Source: Candidatus Bathyarchaeota archaeon
GTDB taxonomy: Archaea; Thermoproteota; Bathyarchaeia; JAPDIZ01
Assembly: GCA_029259355.1 (NCBI GenBank)
Contig: JAPDIZ010000002.1
Location: forward strand, 1 to 64,000
Direction: 5' to 3'
Length of the DNA stretch: 64,000 nt
The notes beneath the pieces were generated by a model, which had not been told where the DNA came from, did not search any database, and worked only from the letters and a program-made list of their open reading frames with translations. Numbering within the stretch: the stretch's first letter is position 1; each line of letters begins with the position of its first letter. This document shows, piece by piece, positions 17,576 through 26,397 of this stretch. A program made the translations under genes and the position numbers.

Positions 17576-17817
17576 ATGCCTGTAGTGGGCGTGGACTCTA
17601 AGGGTAGGGTGCTGATACCCAAAGAGCTTTAGGGAGAGAGTTAAAGCTGAAGCCAGGGGATCGCGTAGAGATTGTGGTTAAAGAAGCGGAGCTTGTGCTT
17701 AAGCCTATTCGAAGCAACCCATCTCAAGAACTCGCTGCTCTGCTTAGGGGCTTCGAGTTTTCAAGGGAGGATCGTAGAAGAGCTGAGAAGCTCCTCTTTG
17801 AGGAGGCTTCTGAGTGA
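17576..17817 (+). pseudogene. AbrB/SpoVT-type antitoxin, frameshifted
   Basis: From ATG 17576 the product reads MPVVGVDSKGRVLIPKEL, the swapped-hairpin DNA-binding start of AbrB-family antitoxins, then meets TAG at 17630-17632. The remainder continues in another frame from 17632 (GRELKLKPGDRVE...) to TGA 17817, exactly where the PIN toxin begins. One missing base in the T-run at 17628-17630 would restore a complete ~80-residue antitoxin with the conserved LKPGDRVE loop. It is therefore a single-base frameshift: a real lesion, a sequencing error, or a slippage site. Confidence 0.7.
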
Positions 17818-18251
17818 AGCAGTTTCTAGTCGAAAACGACTTCCTATTTGGTTTGAGCGAGGATAGCTGGCTCCACTCAACTGTTATGGAGGTTCTGCGC
17901 CTGAACCAAGTGGGGGCAATAAAGGTTTATGTGTCCTCAGCTTCGCCCATGGAGGTGTTCTTAGTTTTAGCATCTAGAGGCTTTGAGCTAGAGGCTGTGG
18001 CAAAGGCTTTGAAGTTGATGAGGCTAAAGCTAGAGGAGTACGAAGCCAACAGGTACTGCGCTACATCGCTCAAATCCCTGCAGTTCGCTGCAGAACTCAG
18101 GATGCGCTACCCAAAGCTAACTTTTTTCGACTCTATTCACACATCCCTAGCTCTGACTATGGGCTACCCACTCCTCACTAGCGAAGAAGTACTTAGGAGG
18201 ATTGTAGCTTCGGAGGGAGGGGTGGCTAGAGACGTTAACGAGGTTCTATAG
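17814..18251 (+). CDS. PIN-domain toxin (VapC-like ribonuclease)
   Basis: A 145-residue PIN-domain protein: first acidic region FLVENDFLF, conserved Glu in SPMEVFLVL, Asp in LTFFDSIHTS, and LLTSEE in place of the usual SxD. GTG 17814 overlaps the antitoxin stop (GTGA), the coupling normal for VapBC-type pairs. The toxin frame is intact while the antitoxin frame is broken, which would normally be harmful to the cell. That makes the antitoxin lesion suspicious, or means the toxin is silent. Confidence 0.78.
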   Translation: MKQFLVENDFLFGLSEDSWLHSTVMEVLRLNQVGAIKVYVSSASPMEVFLVLASRGFELEAVAKALKLMRLKLEEYEANRYCATSLKSLQFAAELRMRYPKLTFFDSIHTSLALTMGYPLLTSEEVLRRIVASEGGVARDVNEVL

Positions 18252-18332
18252 AGGCAGCTCCTTGAGGCTAAGGTACGTGTTTAGCGATTAGTGGTAAATA
18301 ATAAATCAAAATTTGGTCGATATAGTTGGTCG

Positions 18333-19067
18333 ATGGACAGGGGTTTGGGCTTGAAGTATAAGATAGTTGGCGATAACCTTCAGATGGTGGTCATAGAGCT
18401 TCAGCCTGGGGAGAAAGTGATCGCCGAAGCTGGTGCGCTAAACCACATGTCTGGCAACGTGGAGATGGAGACCAAGGCTAGGGGAGGGTTTTTCAAAGGG
18501 TTTAAGCGGCTGCTAGCTGGTGAATCGCTGTTTCTCACCGAGTTCTACGCTAGAGGCGGACCGGGTATCGTAGCATTTACGGGAAATGTCCCCGGAAAGA
18601 TAGTTCCCATAGAGATAAGGCCTGGCTACGAGTTCTTAGCTCAAAAGGATGCTTTTCTCGTCGCTCAAGAAGGGGTAGACCTCGACATCGCCTTCACCAA
18701 AAGGTTTGGAGCGGGGCTCTTTGGAGGAGAAGGCTTCATCTTAGAGAGGTTCTACGGAAGCGGACTCCTCTTCGTCCATGCCTGCGGCGACATGATAGAG
18801 TATGACCTCAAGCCTGGGCAATTGCTCAAAGTCGATACTGGCCAGATTGTGGGCTTCGAGTCAACCGTAGACTACGACATAACCCTCGTAAAAGGTATCA
18901 AGTCCATGTTGTTCGGCGGAGAAGGGCTTTTCCTAGCAATGCTCAAAGGCCCCGGTAAAGTAATCCTCCAATCCATGAACATATCCAACCTAGCAGCTGC
19001 GCTAACCCCCTACCTGCCGAGGGGTACTTCGGGAGAAGGTGGTGGGCTGCAGATAAAGCTGTTCTAG
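18333..19067 (+). CDS. AIM24/TIGR00266-family protein
   Basis: About 244 residues of beta-rich sequence with the family landmarks LKPGEK-like turn, EAGALNHMSGNVEMETKARG, GGFFKGFKRLLAGES, and a C-terminal KGIKSMLFGGEGLFLAMLKGPGK repeat of the same motif. AIM24-like proteins are widespread and of unclear function; in yeast the relative acts in mitochondrial membrane organisation. ATG 18333 is preferred over GTG 18291 because it starts at the family-typical position. The next gene, a small membrane protein, follows within 11 bases. Confidence 0.82.
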   Translation: MDRGLGLKYKIVGDNLQMVVIELQPGEKVIAEAGALNHMSGNVEMETKARGGFFKGFKRLLAGESLFLTEFYARGGPGIVAFTGNVPGKIVPIEIRPGYEFLAQKDAFLVAQEGVDLDIAFTKRFGAGLFGGEGFILERFYGSGLLFVHACGDMIEYDLKPGQLLKVDTGQIVGFESTVDYDITLVKGIKSMLFGGEGLFLAMLKGPGKVILQSMNISNLAAALTPYLPRGTSGEGGGLQIKLF

Positions 19068-19077
19068 GTGGGCTCGG

Positions 19078-19353
19078 TTGAGCAGGTGGCTAATTGGGCT
19101 AGCCATAGTCGCGTTGGCGGCAGTTCTGTTCATATTGGGCTGGCCATACTTTGTCCTAATCCTAGCCGCGCTGGGGTTCTTTGGGATGCTCATCGTAGGC
19201 GCGCTGATCGCGCTGGCTGCTGCCACCTTCTTGGTTTCGCTGATCCTAGCGCCATACTACATAATCAAGAAGAGGGGTGAAGAGGCTTCGTCGATGCTCA
19301 TGACGCTTGAGCAGGTTAAGGAAGCGGGCGAGAAGAAGGAAGAGGAGAAGTAG
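19078..19353 (+). CDS. Small membrane protein
   Basis: A 91-residue protein with two to three long hydrophobic helices (residues 4-24, 26-45, 46-63) and a charged, lysine/glutamate-rich C-terminal tail. No family recognised. It starts with TTG 11 bases after the AIM24-like gene and is probably co-transcribed with it, so a membrane-associated role for the pair is plausible. Confidence 0.65.
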   Translation: MSRWLIGLAIVALAAVLFILGWPYFVLILAALGFFGMLIVGALIALAAATFLVSLILAPYYIIKKRGEEASSMLMTLEQVKEAGEKKEEEK

Positions 19354-19358
19354 CTCGC

Positions 19359-19709
19359 TCACCTACCGCCCCTTTTGCGTTTGAAGAACTCGTCTTCTAA
19401 GAGCTCGAGGTCTTCGCCTACGACGTAGAAAGACCATCCACCGCCTTTGTTGGAAGCTACCGCGGGGGAGATCCCCAATTCTCTGCAGAACTCAACCAAC
19501 TGCTTAAGCTCTTTTTTGGGAGGAAACCTCCCCATCTTCACCTGAACACCAAAACACTTGCCACCCTTCCCCGCTATGAGGTCTATTGGCGTGTGGCTTC
19601 CCGCGCTTCTCACCACCAAGAAGCCCATCTTCTCCAAAACATCTCTGACGTAGTGCTCCGCCCTAATGCCTCTTACGCTCCACCTAGGCAACACCCAGAC
19701 ACTCTCCAA
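19359..19709 (-). CDS. Hjc-type Holliday junction resolvase-like nuclease
   Basis: A 116-residue PD-(D/E)XK protein: Glu in GIRAEHYVRDVLEK, then VRSAGSHTPIDLIAG and FGVQVKMGRF, matching the E...D...xVK active-site pattern of archaeal Hjc/Hje resolvases. The usual EVK triad residue is Gln (QVK) here, a conservative change seen in some relatives. It may be the housekeeping resolvase of recombination or a paralogue. Convergent with the small membrane protein gene. Confidence 0.75.
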   Translation of the reverse strand: MESVWVLPRWSVRGIRAEHYVRDVLEKMGFLVVRSAGSHTPIDLIAGKGGKCFGVQVKMGRFPPKKELKQLVEFCRELGISPAVASNKGGGWSFYVVGEDLELLEDEFFKRKRGGR

Positions 19710-19794
19710 AACAATACTTCACGAAACGCCTTAAATAGGTAATAAGCTCACTCGGTTTCCGCAGCCACAGAGCCGCTTCTTTGAGGATGGTTGC

Positions 19795-19989
19795 TTGCCA
19801 AAAGCCGTCATCGACGTAAAGAAGTGCTTGAGGTGCAACCCCTGTAGCGCAGCTGAGGCCTACCCAGTCAAAGCCATAGAGAAGATAGAACCTGATGAGC
19901 CACCAGCCATAGACATCAGCGCTTGCTTCGGCTGCGGAGAGTGCGTAGAAGATTGTAAGGAAGGGGCTATCTGGATAGAGAAAAACTAG
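19795..19989 (+). CDS. Small ferredoxin with an incomplete first cluster motif
   Basis: A 64-residue protein with two ferredoxin motifs. The second, CFGCGECVEDC, has all four cysteines. The first, CLRCNPCSAAEAYP, has three; the fourth position is Glu or Ala in place of Cys. In 2[4Fe-4S] ferredoxins the fourth cysteine of motif 1 ligates the cluster built by motif 2, so that cluster may be [3Fe-4S] or use another ligand. TTG 19795 follows GAGGATGG. The stop overlaps the convergent aminotransferase gene by four bases. Confidence 0.8.
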   Translation: MPKAVIDVKKCLRCNPCSAAEAYPVKAIEKIEPDEPPAIDISACFGCGECVEDCKEGAIWIEKN

Positions 19990-20966
19990 CCACCAGCCAA
20001 AACCTCTTCTAGAGCTGATAAGAAGGCATCATTCTGCTCCCTCGTCGACACCGCTACTCGAAAATACCCTGGAGCAATCATTTCCGACAAGTCAAATACC
20101 AAGACCCCTCTCTTCCTAAGCTCACCTGTGGTGGAGGGCTTGCCCCTAACCATGACGAAGTTTGTCGGACCTTCGTGAACCTCTAGCCCCATTCTTCTAA
20201 GCCTAGACGAAACCCTCTTCCTCTCCTCAGAAATCCTCGAAGCGATTTCACGCGCATAAGACGGGTTTCTAAGAGCTTCCTTGGCTGCGCGAAGCGATGG
20301 AGTAGATATCAACCACTCCAGCCAAAGCTCCTCCAAAAAGCTGAGCGCAAGCTCACCGGATGCGGCATACCCAACCCTCATCCCCGCTAAGGCGAAGGCT
20401 TTGCTCATCGTCCTCGCCACCACCAAATTCCTCAAGCTATGAGCTAAGTGGGCAAAGGATGTCCCGCAGAACTCGTAGTAGGCTTCGTCTACGATCACCA
20501 CACCCCTACACGCTTTCGCTAAGCGCACTACATCGTCTTCGCTCAGCAAAACACCACCAGTTGGGTTGTTGGGAACATCTACGTACACCGCCGAAGCTTT
20601 TTGCGCATACGCAAGCAGCTTTTCCCTATCTAGCTCAAACGAGGGTGGAGAAAGCTCAACTTCGTAGACCTTGCCAGATAAGAAGCGGGTCATCTCCACT
20701 ACGTGGAAGAACGATGGCTTGACCACAACAACCCTTTCGCCAAACTCCCTCAAGAGAAGCTCAACCAAAACCTCTGATCCAGGGCTCAGCACAACCAAGT
20801 CTTCCTCAACGCCCATGTACCGAGCTACAAGCTCCCTAAGCTCATCGAGCTCCTCCTCTTCTTGGTAGCGATTAACCTCCTCCAGCGCCCTCTTCGCTAC
20901 CTCCAAAACGTTGGGCGGTGGTGGGTAGGGGATTTCGTTTCGGTCAAGCTTTATCAGATTCGGCAA
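19986..20966 (-). CDS. HisC-like class I/II aminotransferase
   Basis: A 326-residue PLP enzyme of the histidinol-phosphate aminotransferase group: LDRNEIPYPPPPNV at the N-terminus, VVLSPGSEVLVELL, DVPNNPTGG, VIVDEAYYEF, and the PLP lysine in ARTMSKAFALAGMRVGY. HisC and the cobalamin enzyme CobD (threonine-phosphate decarboxylase) look alike; no other his or cob gene is nearby to decide. The nearby cobalt-type transporter makes CobD worth considering but does not prove it. Confidence 0.78.
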   Translation of the reverse strand: MPNLIKLDRNEIPYPPPPNVLEVAKRALEEVNRYQEEEELDELRELVARYMGVEEDLVVLSPGSEVLVELLLREFGERVVVVKPSFFHVVEMTRFLSGKVYEVELSPPSFELDREKLLAYAQKASAVYVDVPNNPTGGVLLSEDDVVRLAKACRGVVIVDEAYYEFCGTSFAHLAHSLRNLVVARTMSKAFALAGMRVGYAASGELALSFLEELWLEWLISTPSLRAAKEALRNPSYAREIASRISEERKRVSSRLRRMGLEVHEGPTNFVMVRGKPSTTGELRKRGVLVFDLSEMIAPGYFRVAVSTREQNDAFLSALEEVLAGG

Positions 20967-20999
20967 GAAAAACCCCCAAGTAGTTCACAACTCAAGCGC

Positions 21000-21809
21000 T
21001 TGCTTGAAAGCTTTGCCCGGTGCGGCGAGTTGGGCAAGGAGTGGGCGAGAGTTAGAAGGGTTGTGCAAGAAGCCGACGTTGTAGTGGAGGTGGTTGACGC
21101 CAGAGACCCCTATGCAACTCGCTCAATAAGGGTTGAGCGGTTGGCTAAAGTCTTGGGAAAGCCCCTTCTAATAGTGATAAACAAAGCAGACCTCGTCCCC
21201 AAGCAGGTGCTAGATGAGTGGAAGAGCGTTTTGGAGAAGGAGCACCCAACGATCTACCTTAGCGTAACCAAAAGGTTGGGGACGAGGAGGCTCTGGAAAG
21301 CCATAAAGAAGCTGTCGAGCAGCAGAGATTACGTCACCGTCGCTGTCGTCGGCTTACCCAACGTTGGGAAATCAGCTGTGATCAATCTGTTGAAGGGCAG
21401 GCACTCAGCAACTACCAGCCCCCTCCCAGGGTATACGAAGCACCCACTTACTGTGAAGGCAGCTACTTGGCTGAAGGTTATCGACACTCCGGGAGTGATC
21501 CCTATGGGGTCGGAGGAGGAGCTGATCGTAAGAGGAGCGCTTAGGCCAGAAAGCCTCGAGGACCCGGTGCCCGCAGCTATGAAGCTGGTCGAGGTAGCTC
21601 TCTCAAGAGATCGAGGGGTTTTTGAGAAAACCTATGGAATAACCTCGAAAGACCCCTATAGAGTGTTAGAGGAGCTCGCCTCGAGAAGGGGGTTCTTGCT
21701 CAAGGGTGGGGAGCTAAACGTTGAGGAAGCTGCTAGAGCGCTCATAAGGGATTGGCAATCCGGCAAGCTCGTTTTCTACTCCAAGCCAAGCGACTACAGC
21801 TTGAGCTAG
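21000..21809 (+). CDS. Circularly permuted GTPase (YlqF/RbgA/NOG2-like)
   Basis: Motif order is G4 (VINKADL), then G1 (GLPNVGKSAV), then G3 (DTPGV), which is the circular permutation of the YlqF/YawG GTPases acting in ribosome assembly. The N-terminal DARDPYATRS segment is also typical. The frame is open into the divergent hisC-like gene, so the start is uncertain; TTG 21000 is the first start codon after that gene's start. The C-terminal region is the helical domain that contacts the ribosomal subunit. Confidence 0.82.
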   Translation: MLESFARCGELGKEWARVRRVVQEADVVVEVVDARDPYATRSIRVERLAKVLGKPLLIVINKADLVPKQVLDEWKSVLEKEHPTIYLSVTKRLGTRRLWKAIKKLSSSRDYVTVAVVGLPNVGKSAVINLLKGRHSATTSPLPGYTKHPLTVKAATWLKVIDTPGVIPMGSEEELIVRGALRPESLEDPVPAAMKLVEVALSRDRGVFEKTYGITSKDPYRVLEELASRRGFLLKGGELNVEEAARALIRDWQSGKLVFYSKPSDYSLS

Positions 21810-21811
21810 CG

Positions 21812-22980
21812 GTGGTGTGGGTGACCGAGCCCTACCCCGTAGTAGATGAGCGTGGAGAAGTTAGAAAATACGTCGGCAGCTAGACAGAGTTCACCCTCTT
21901 GAGATCAGCGGGGAAGCGAGGAGCTCTTTCTGTGGACTAGGTCTAGAGCCTACCGCGTGGACTACTTGGTTAGCGAGGGGTTTTTGCGGTTTGGAGAGGC
22001 AGAAGGTGCCGCTGGAGAAGTGGGTTGAGAAAGTCCTAATAGCCCACGGCTACGTAGCTCCAAGCCTAGAGGATTACGCTTATGAGCTGGCGAAGCGGGT
22101 TTGGGAGAAGCTTTTGGGGAAGAAAGTGCTTCTCTCCTTCAGCGGGGGAGGGGATAGCACCGCCTGCCTCTTACTCCTCCTCAAGCTCTCCGAGATGGTA
22201 GGCTTTGAAGTGAGGGTTTGCTACGTCCACATACCCTACCTCGAATCCGACGACAATCCACGCTTCGTCGAGTAGATCTCGCAAAGGCTTAGCGTAGAGA
22301 TCGACGTGATTTCACCGCCCAAGAAGTTGGTTAGAAGGTACTTGCTCAAGTATGGGCTTCCCTATAGGAGGATACGCTGATGCACCTACCTTAAGGTCAA
22401 GCCCCTTCGCTTGATGGCTAAGGAGCTTGGCGCTAACTACGAGGTAGCTGGCGACAGAGTTTGGGAAGCGACTAAGAGGATGAGGGGGTTTGCGGCATAC
22501 GCTGCTAAGGAGAGCTTGCTCGAGGGGAAGAGGTTTGGGCCCATCTACGCCCTTACCATGCTGGACGTAGTCAGGGCTTGTAGAGAAGCTGGCGTAGTTC
22601 ACCTGCACTACTTGCGTGGGCTCAGCAGAGTAGCCTGCGCCTACTGCCCCTACAAGTCGTCCTACGAGCTTTCACTCGGCCTTCAACCCGAAGACCCAGG
22701 CTTCGTCGAGGAAGTGTTGAAGAAAAGCTATAGCCGCTGATATTCTCGGCACATCAGCTATGAAGACTTCGTAGAGCACCACCTTTGGAGGTATGTCCCA
22801 TCGGTTGCCAAGATGTTTGCGAGGGTGAAGCGCTCCGCAGCCGATGCTTTAGGCGAAATCCCCTGCTTAAGCATTAAGGAGGTTTCTGAGATGTACAGAA
22901 GCTCGTGGACTATGCTAACCCCCAAAGCCCCCATGTACTCGCTCAAAGAGATCATGAACCTCTCGAAGGAGAAGGAGTAG
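21812..22980 (+). pseudogene. PP-loop / PAPS-reductase-like gene with several frameshifts and nonsense codons
   Basis: From GTG 21812 protein-like sequence can be followed to TAG 22980 only by changing frame near 21880, 21912 and 21995 and reading through TAG 22273, TGA 22378 and TGA 22738. Recognisable pieces are LFLWTRSRAYRVDYLVSEGF (N-terminal), the PP-loop SFSGGGDSTA (ATP-pyrophosphate binding), a CTYLKVKPLRL segment as in adenylyl-sulfate/PAPS reductase-like proteins, and CAYCPYKSSYEL. The 22378 TGA stands where relatives carry Trp before Cys-Thr (RWCT). Six lesions in ~1.17 kb point to true decay. The 3' end overlaps the convergent ATPase gene by 29 bases. Confidence 0.78.
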
Positions 22981-25726
22981 GTGCTTGAGAACCAAGCCTA
23001 CTTGCCAAAACCTTTCCCAAGTCGATAAGCGCTAAGCTCGTCAAAGCAATGGGTACGCAGATCACGAGGTCTTGTAGGCTTAGGGACGTGGTGTGACAAA
23101 GCATCTGCGCAATAGGGTGGTATATGATGAGTAAGGCTAGAGCTATCGAAGAGGCTATACCGAGGACAAGGTACTTGTTTTTGAAGAAACCCACCGCATA
23201 AGAGGGATATCTCTCAGACCTGCAGGTAAAGGCTCTGCCCATCTCTTCAACGGCTAGCCACCAGAAAAGAACGGTTTGCGCATAGATCAGCTCAGCCCCC
23301 GCACTTAAGTAGCTGCTAAAGAGCAGGACACCGACTAGAGCCATCCAGAAGCCACCAAAGGCTATGATGGCATTGACTCGCTTAGTGAAAACTCCCTCCC
23401 TGGGGTCTCTCGGAGGCCTCTCCATTATGTCCGGGTCTGGCGGGTCTACGCTTAAAGCGATTGCTGGCAATCCGTCAGTTAGGAGGTTTATGAGGAGTAT
23501 CTGTATCGCAACGAGCGGAAGCGGTAGGCCTGCGAAGGCAGCTGCAGCCATAAGCGAAACTTCTCCAACGTTGCACGAAAGCAGAAACATAAGGTACTTT
23601 TTTATGTTGTCGAATATCCCCCTACCCTCCTCTACCGCAGCCACGATGGAGGCGAAGTTGTCATCCGTCAACACGATCTCCGAAGCCTCCTTGGTGACAT
23701 CAGTTCCCCTAATGCCCATCGCAACCCCCACGTCAGCTCTCTTCACCACTGGAGCGTCGTTTACGCCATCTCCCGTCATCGCAACCACGTGTCCCCGCTT
23801 CTTCAAAGCATCCACTATCCTCACCTTATGCTCTGGAGAAACCCTTGCGTATACTATCACATCGTCCACAACCTTCAGCAGCTCTTCGTCACTCATCTCG
23901 TCGAGCTCTGCTCCCGTCAAAACGCGCTTTTCATCGTCTGAACTTAAGATGCCCACTTCCTTAGCGACTGCGACAGCGGTGAGCTTGTGGTCTCCAGTAA
24001 TCATGACCACCTTTATCCCTGCTCTCTTACACCTCTCCACAGCTTCGTAGACCTCTTTCCTAGGGGGATCGATCATGCCCTGCAACCCGACGAACACCAA
24101 GTCCTTTTCGAGATCTTCGGGGGACGAAGCCTCCCAACCGCTTCCCAGCTCCTTGTAGGCTACCGCAAGCACCCTAAGCGCTCTAGAAGCCATGTCGTAG
24201 ACAACCTCCAGTATGCTCCTACGCTCCTCATCGCTTAGCTCCTTGACTACGCCACCCACCTGCACATACCTACACAGCTCTAAGACGACTTCGGGAGCTC
24301 CCTTGACGTAAGCGAAGAAGCTTTCGCCTACTCGGTGAACGGTGCACATGCGCTTCCTTTCGGAGCTGAAGGGCATCTCCCGCACCCTAGGGTATTTCTC
24401 AGCAAGCGCTTGCTGAGAAATACCAGCCTTTATCGCTGGAAAGATGAGCGCAACCTCTGTGGGGTCTCCGAAAACCGACACATTCCCGTTGCTCAACACC
24501 ACTTGAGCGTCGTTGCAGAGAACCCCTATCTCGAGCGCTTTCCTGAGGTCTGGATCTTCTAGCGGGCGAACCTCTTGCCCATCCAGCGAAAAGCTGCCTC
24601 TCGTTTCGTAGCCCGTTCCCGAAACCCTGTAGAGCTTGTTGCCTGCATAGATTTCCCTAACAGTCATCACGTTTTCGGTTATGGTCCCCGTCTTGTCTGA
24701 GCAGATGACGGTCACACTTCCGAGAGTCTCCACCGCGTGTAGCCTGCGCACGATAGCGTTTCTCTTAACCATTCTATGGACTCCGACGGCTAGTGAGATG
24801 GTGACTACGGCGGGAAGCGCTTCGGGAACAGCCGCTACAGCTAGGCTGACGCCCCAGACGAAGCGCTCAACCAAGACCTCCCGCGTTATCTGTTCAACCC
24901 TCAGCAGCCCCAGCACCGTAACCAAGGCGGTGATGGCTACGCAAAGCAGGATCAGCCACTTGCCAACAGACTCAAGCCTTTTCTGAAGAGGGGTTTTCTC
25001 CTCTTCAACCTCCTTCAGCATCTCAGCTATCTTCCCAAACTCTGTCCTCATCCCGGTAGCTACGACTACGGCTTTTCCGCGCCCATAGGTGCAGTGAGTG
25101 CCAGCAAACACTATGTTGGCTCTGTCAGCTACTGGCGTATCCCTCGGAAGGGGGTCGATGGATTTGGGCACTGGGGTTGACTCGCCCGTAAGCACAGATT
25201 CGTCCATCCTCACCTCGTGACACTCGATGAGGCGAGCGTCGGCAGCAACCCTCGTCCCAGCTTCGATTAGCAGAATGTCTCCAGGAACTACTTCACGAGC
25301 TGGGATTTCCCTAACAACCCCTCTCCGCACAACTTGCGCGGTTGGAGCGGATAGCTTCTTTAGCATCTGAAGAGCTCTCTCTGCGCGATACTCTTGGAAA
25401 AACCCGAGAAGCGCTATCATGAAGACGATAGCGAGTATCATGGACGCGTCCAAAACCTCGCCAATAGCCAGAGAAATCAGCGAAGCAGCAATCAGCAAAA
25501 GAACGAGCGGCTCAGCAAACTGCCTAGCTAGGAAGAGGAGGGGGGATTTGGGCTTTTCTACCTCTATCTCGTTTGGGCCAAATTCCTCAAGCCTCTTCTT
25601 CGCTTCCTCGTCAGCGAGTCCCTCCTCTGACGTCTTTAGAAGCTTCAGCACCTCCTCAGCTCTGAGAGCGTGTGCTTCTATCATCACACAACTTCCTAGC
25701 TTAGGGGTGCCTCCCCGCTGCGCCAT
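22952..25726 (-). CDS. P-type Ca2+-transporting ATPase (P2A)
   Basis: A 924-residue cation pump, exporting Ca2+ across the membrane at the cost of ATP. The phosphorylation motif SDKTGT, the A-domain VLTGES, nucleotide-domain KGAPE, MITGDH and hinge TGDGVNDAP are all present. Transport-site residues fit Ca2+ pumps: PEALP in M4, SCNVGEV in M5 and NLLTDGLPA in M6. The start may be ATG 25726 or ATG 25684 ([12 protein letters not shown]), the latter matching the usual N-terminus better. It is monocistronic and convergent with the PP-loop pseudogene. Confidence 0.92.
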   Translation of the reverse strand: MAQRGGTPKLGSCVMIEAHALRAEEVLKLLKTSEEGLADEEAKKRLEEFGPNEIEVEKPKSPLLFLARQFAEPLVLLLIAASLISLAIGEVLDASMILAIVFMIALLGFFQEYRAERALQMLKKLSAPTAQVVRRGVVREIPAREVVPGDILLIEAGTRVAADARLIECHEVRMDESVLTGESTPVPKSIDPLPRDTPVADRANIVFAGTHCTYGRGKAVVVATGMRTEFGKIAEMLKEVEEEKTPLQKRLESVGKWLILLCVAITALVTVLGLLRVEQITREVLVERFVWGVSLAVAAVPEALPAVVTISLAVGVHRMVKRNAIVRRLHAVETLGSVTVICSDKTGTITENVMTVREIYAGNKLYRVSGTGYETRGSFSLDGQEVRPLEDPDLRKALEIGVLCNDAQVVLSNGNVSVFGDPTEVALIFPAIKAGISQQALAEKYPRVREMPFSSERKRMCTVHRVGESFFAYVKGAPEVVLELCRYVQVGGVVKELSDEERRSILEVVYDMASRALRVLAVAYKELGSGWEASSPEDLEKDLVFVGLQGMIDPPRKEVYEAVERCKRAGIKVVMITGDHKLTAVAVAKEVGILSSDDEKRVLTGAELDEMSDEELLKVVDDVIVYARVSPEHKVRIVDALKKRGHVVAMTGDGVNDAPVVKRADVGVAMGIRGTDVTKEASEIVLTDDNFASIVAAVEEGRGIFDNIKKYLMFLLSCNVGEVSLMAAAAFAGLPLPLVAIQILLINLLTDGLPAIALSVDPPDPDIMERPPRDPREGVFTKRVNAIIAFGGFWMALVGVLLFSSYLSAGAELIYAQTVLFWWLAVEEMGRAFTCRSERYPSYAVGFFKNKYLVLGIASSIALALLIIYHPIAQMLCHTTSLSLQDLVICVPIALTSLALIDLGKVLASRLGSQAPTPSPSRGS

Positions 25727-25796
25727 TATTCAAAAACAAAGCCCCATATATGACCATTGCAGAGCAAGGCTTTGCAAAAATGGGTTGGGGTTTGGC

Positions 25797-26291
25797 TTAG
25801 CTCCTCGTATCGATTCTCTTTACGAACTTAGCCTTGGACAGCACCAAGGGCTTTGGTATGGTCTTCGGAACCTCAACTACTTCGCAGTTGACGATGGTCA
25901 GCACTTTTTCCCTGAAGAGCTCCTCGGATACGTCGTCCTCGAATACTAGGTGGCCGATTCGCGAAAAAGCCACTGGTCCCTCGAAGCTCTTGAGGTCTGA
26001 TGCACTTAGCGAAAGCTCGCCGATGTTGCTCACCATCCTCGGAGACGTCTTCTTGAGGCCTTCTGCAGCTGCTTCACCGATCTCCTTCAACGCGTTGCTG
26101 GCTGTTCTAAGCGCTTTCTCACCTGCTGAAGCCATAGCTAGGTAGAGCCTAAACGCTTCAGAAGCTATTTTGCCAACATTTTCTCCCGTCGACTTTGCAA
26201 GTTCTACGATGCCTTTGTAGGCGTCTTCGTCTAACCCCCTTATGGATATGGGGCGCTTAACCTTCTCTTCCTTCTCCTCCACACGCATCAC
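25797..26291 (-). CDS. Ribbon-helix-helix-like regulator, probably autoregulated
   Basis: A 164-residue soluble protein. The N-terminal KRPISIRGLDEDAYKGIVE... region fits a ribbon-helix-helix (CopG/Arc-type) DNA-binding fold: a short beta strand and two helices. A helical linker and a beta-rich C-terminal half with no recognised family follow (residues ~95-160). Starts GTG 26291 and ATG 26288 follow GAGGTG. Upstream there is a TATA box and a 17-base perfect palindrome, strongly suggesting that it represses itself. Its other targets are unknown. Confidence 0.65.
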   Translation of the reverse strand: MMRVEEKEEKVKRPISIRGLDEDAYKGIVELAKSTGENVGKIASEAFRLYLAMASAGEKALRTASNALKEIGEAAAEGLKKTSPRMVSNIGELSLSASDLKSFEGPVAFSRIGHLVFEDDVSEELFREKVLTIVNCEVVEVPKTIPKPLVLSKAKFVKRIDTRS

Positions 26292-26307
26292 CTCGCAATA
26301 CTTGCAC

Positions 26308-26324
26308 TACTTGTATTACAAGTA
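26308..26324. promoter_or_regulatory. 17-bp perfect palindrome, candidate operator of the RHH gene
   Basis: TACTTGTATTACAAGTA is a perfect inverted repeat around a central T, 16 bases before the GTG start. A second AATACTTG at 26297-26304 pairs with CAAGTATT at 26319-26326, so two overlapping half-site pairs exist. It lies between the TATA box and the start codon, ideal for repression. Confidence 0.65.
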
Positions 26325-26330
26325 TTTCAC

Positions 26331-26340
26331 CTTTATAACC
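26331..26340 (-). promoter_or_regulatory. TATA box of the RHH gene
   Basis: Minus strand GGTTATAAAG, about 25 bases upstream of the palindrome, placing the transcription start within or next to the operator. Confidence 0.5.
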
Positions 26341-26397
26341 TTTACTACTCTAAGCTACGCGAAAAAATCTAAGAAAAGAAGGAGTAGATTGGGAAAA

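Noticed and set aside
22273-22275. In-frame TAG as pyrrolysine
   Set aside because: No pyl genes or PYLIS-like context seen, and other genes in the window end at TAG. The surrounding lesions indicate a pseudogene.
22378-22380. In-frame TGA as selenocysteine or tryptophan by recoding
   Set aside because: Relatives suggest Trp, not Cys, at this site. The same gene has a TAG and several frame changes, and other genes in the window end cleanly at TGA, so loss of function is simpler.
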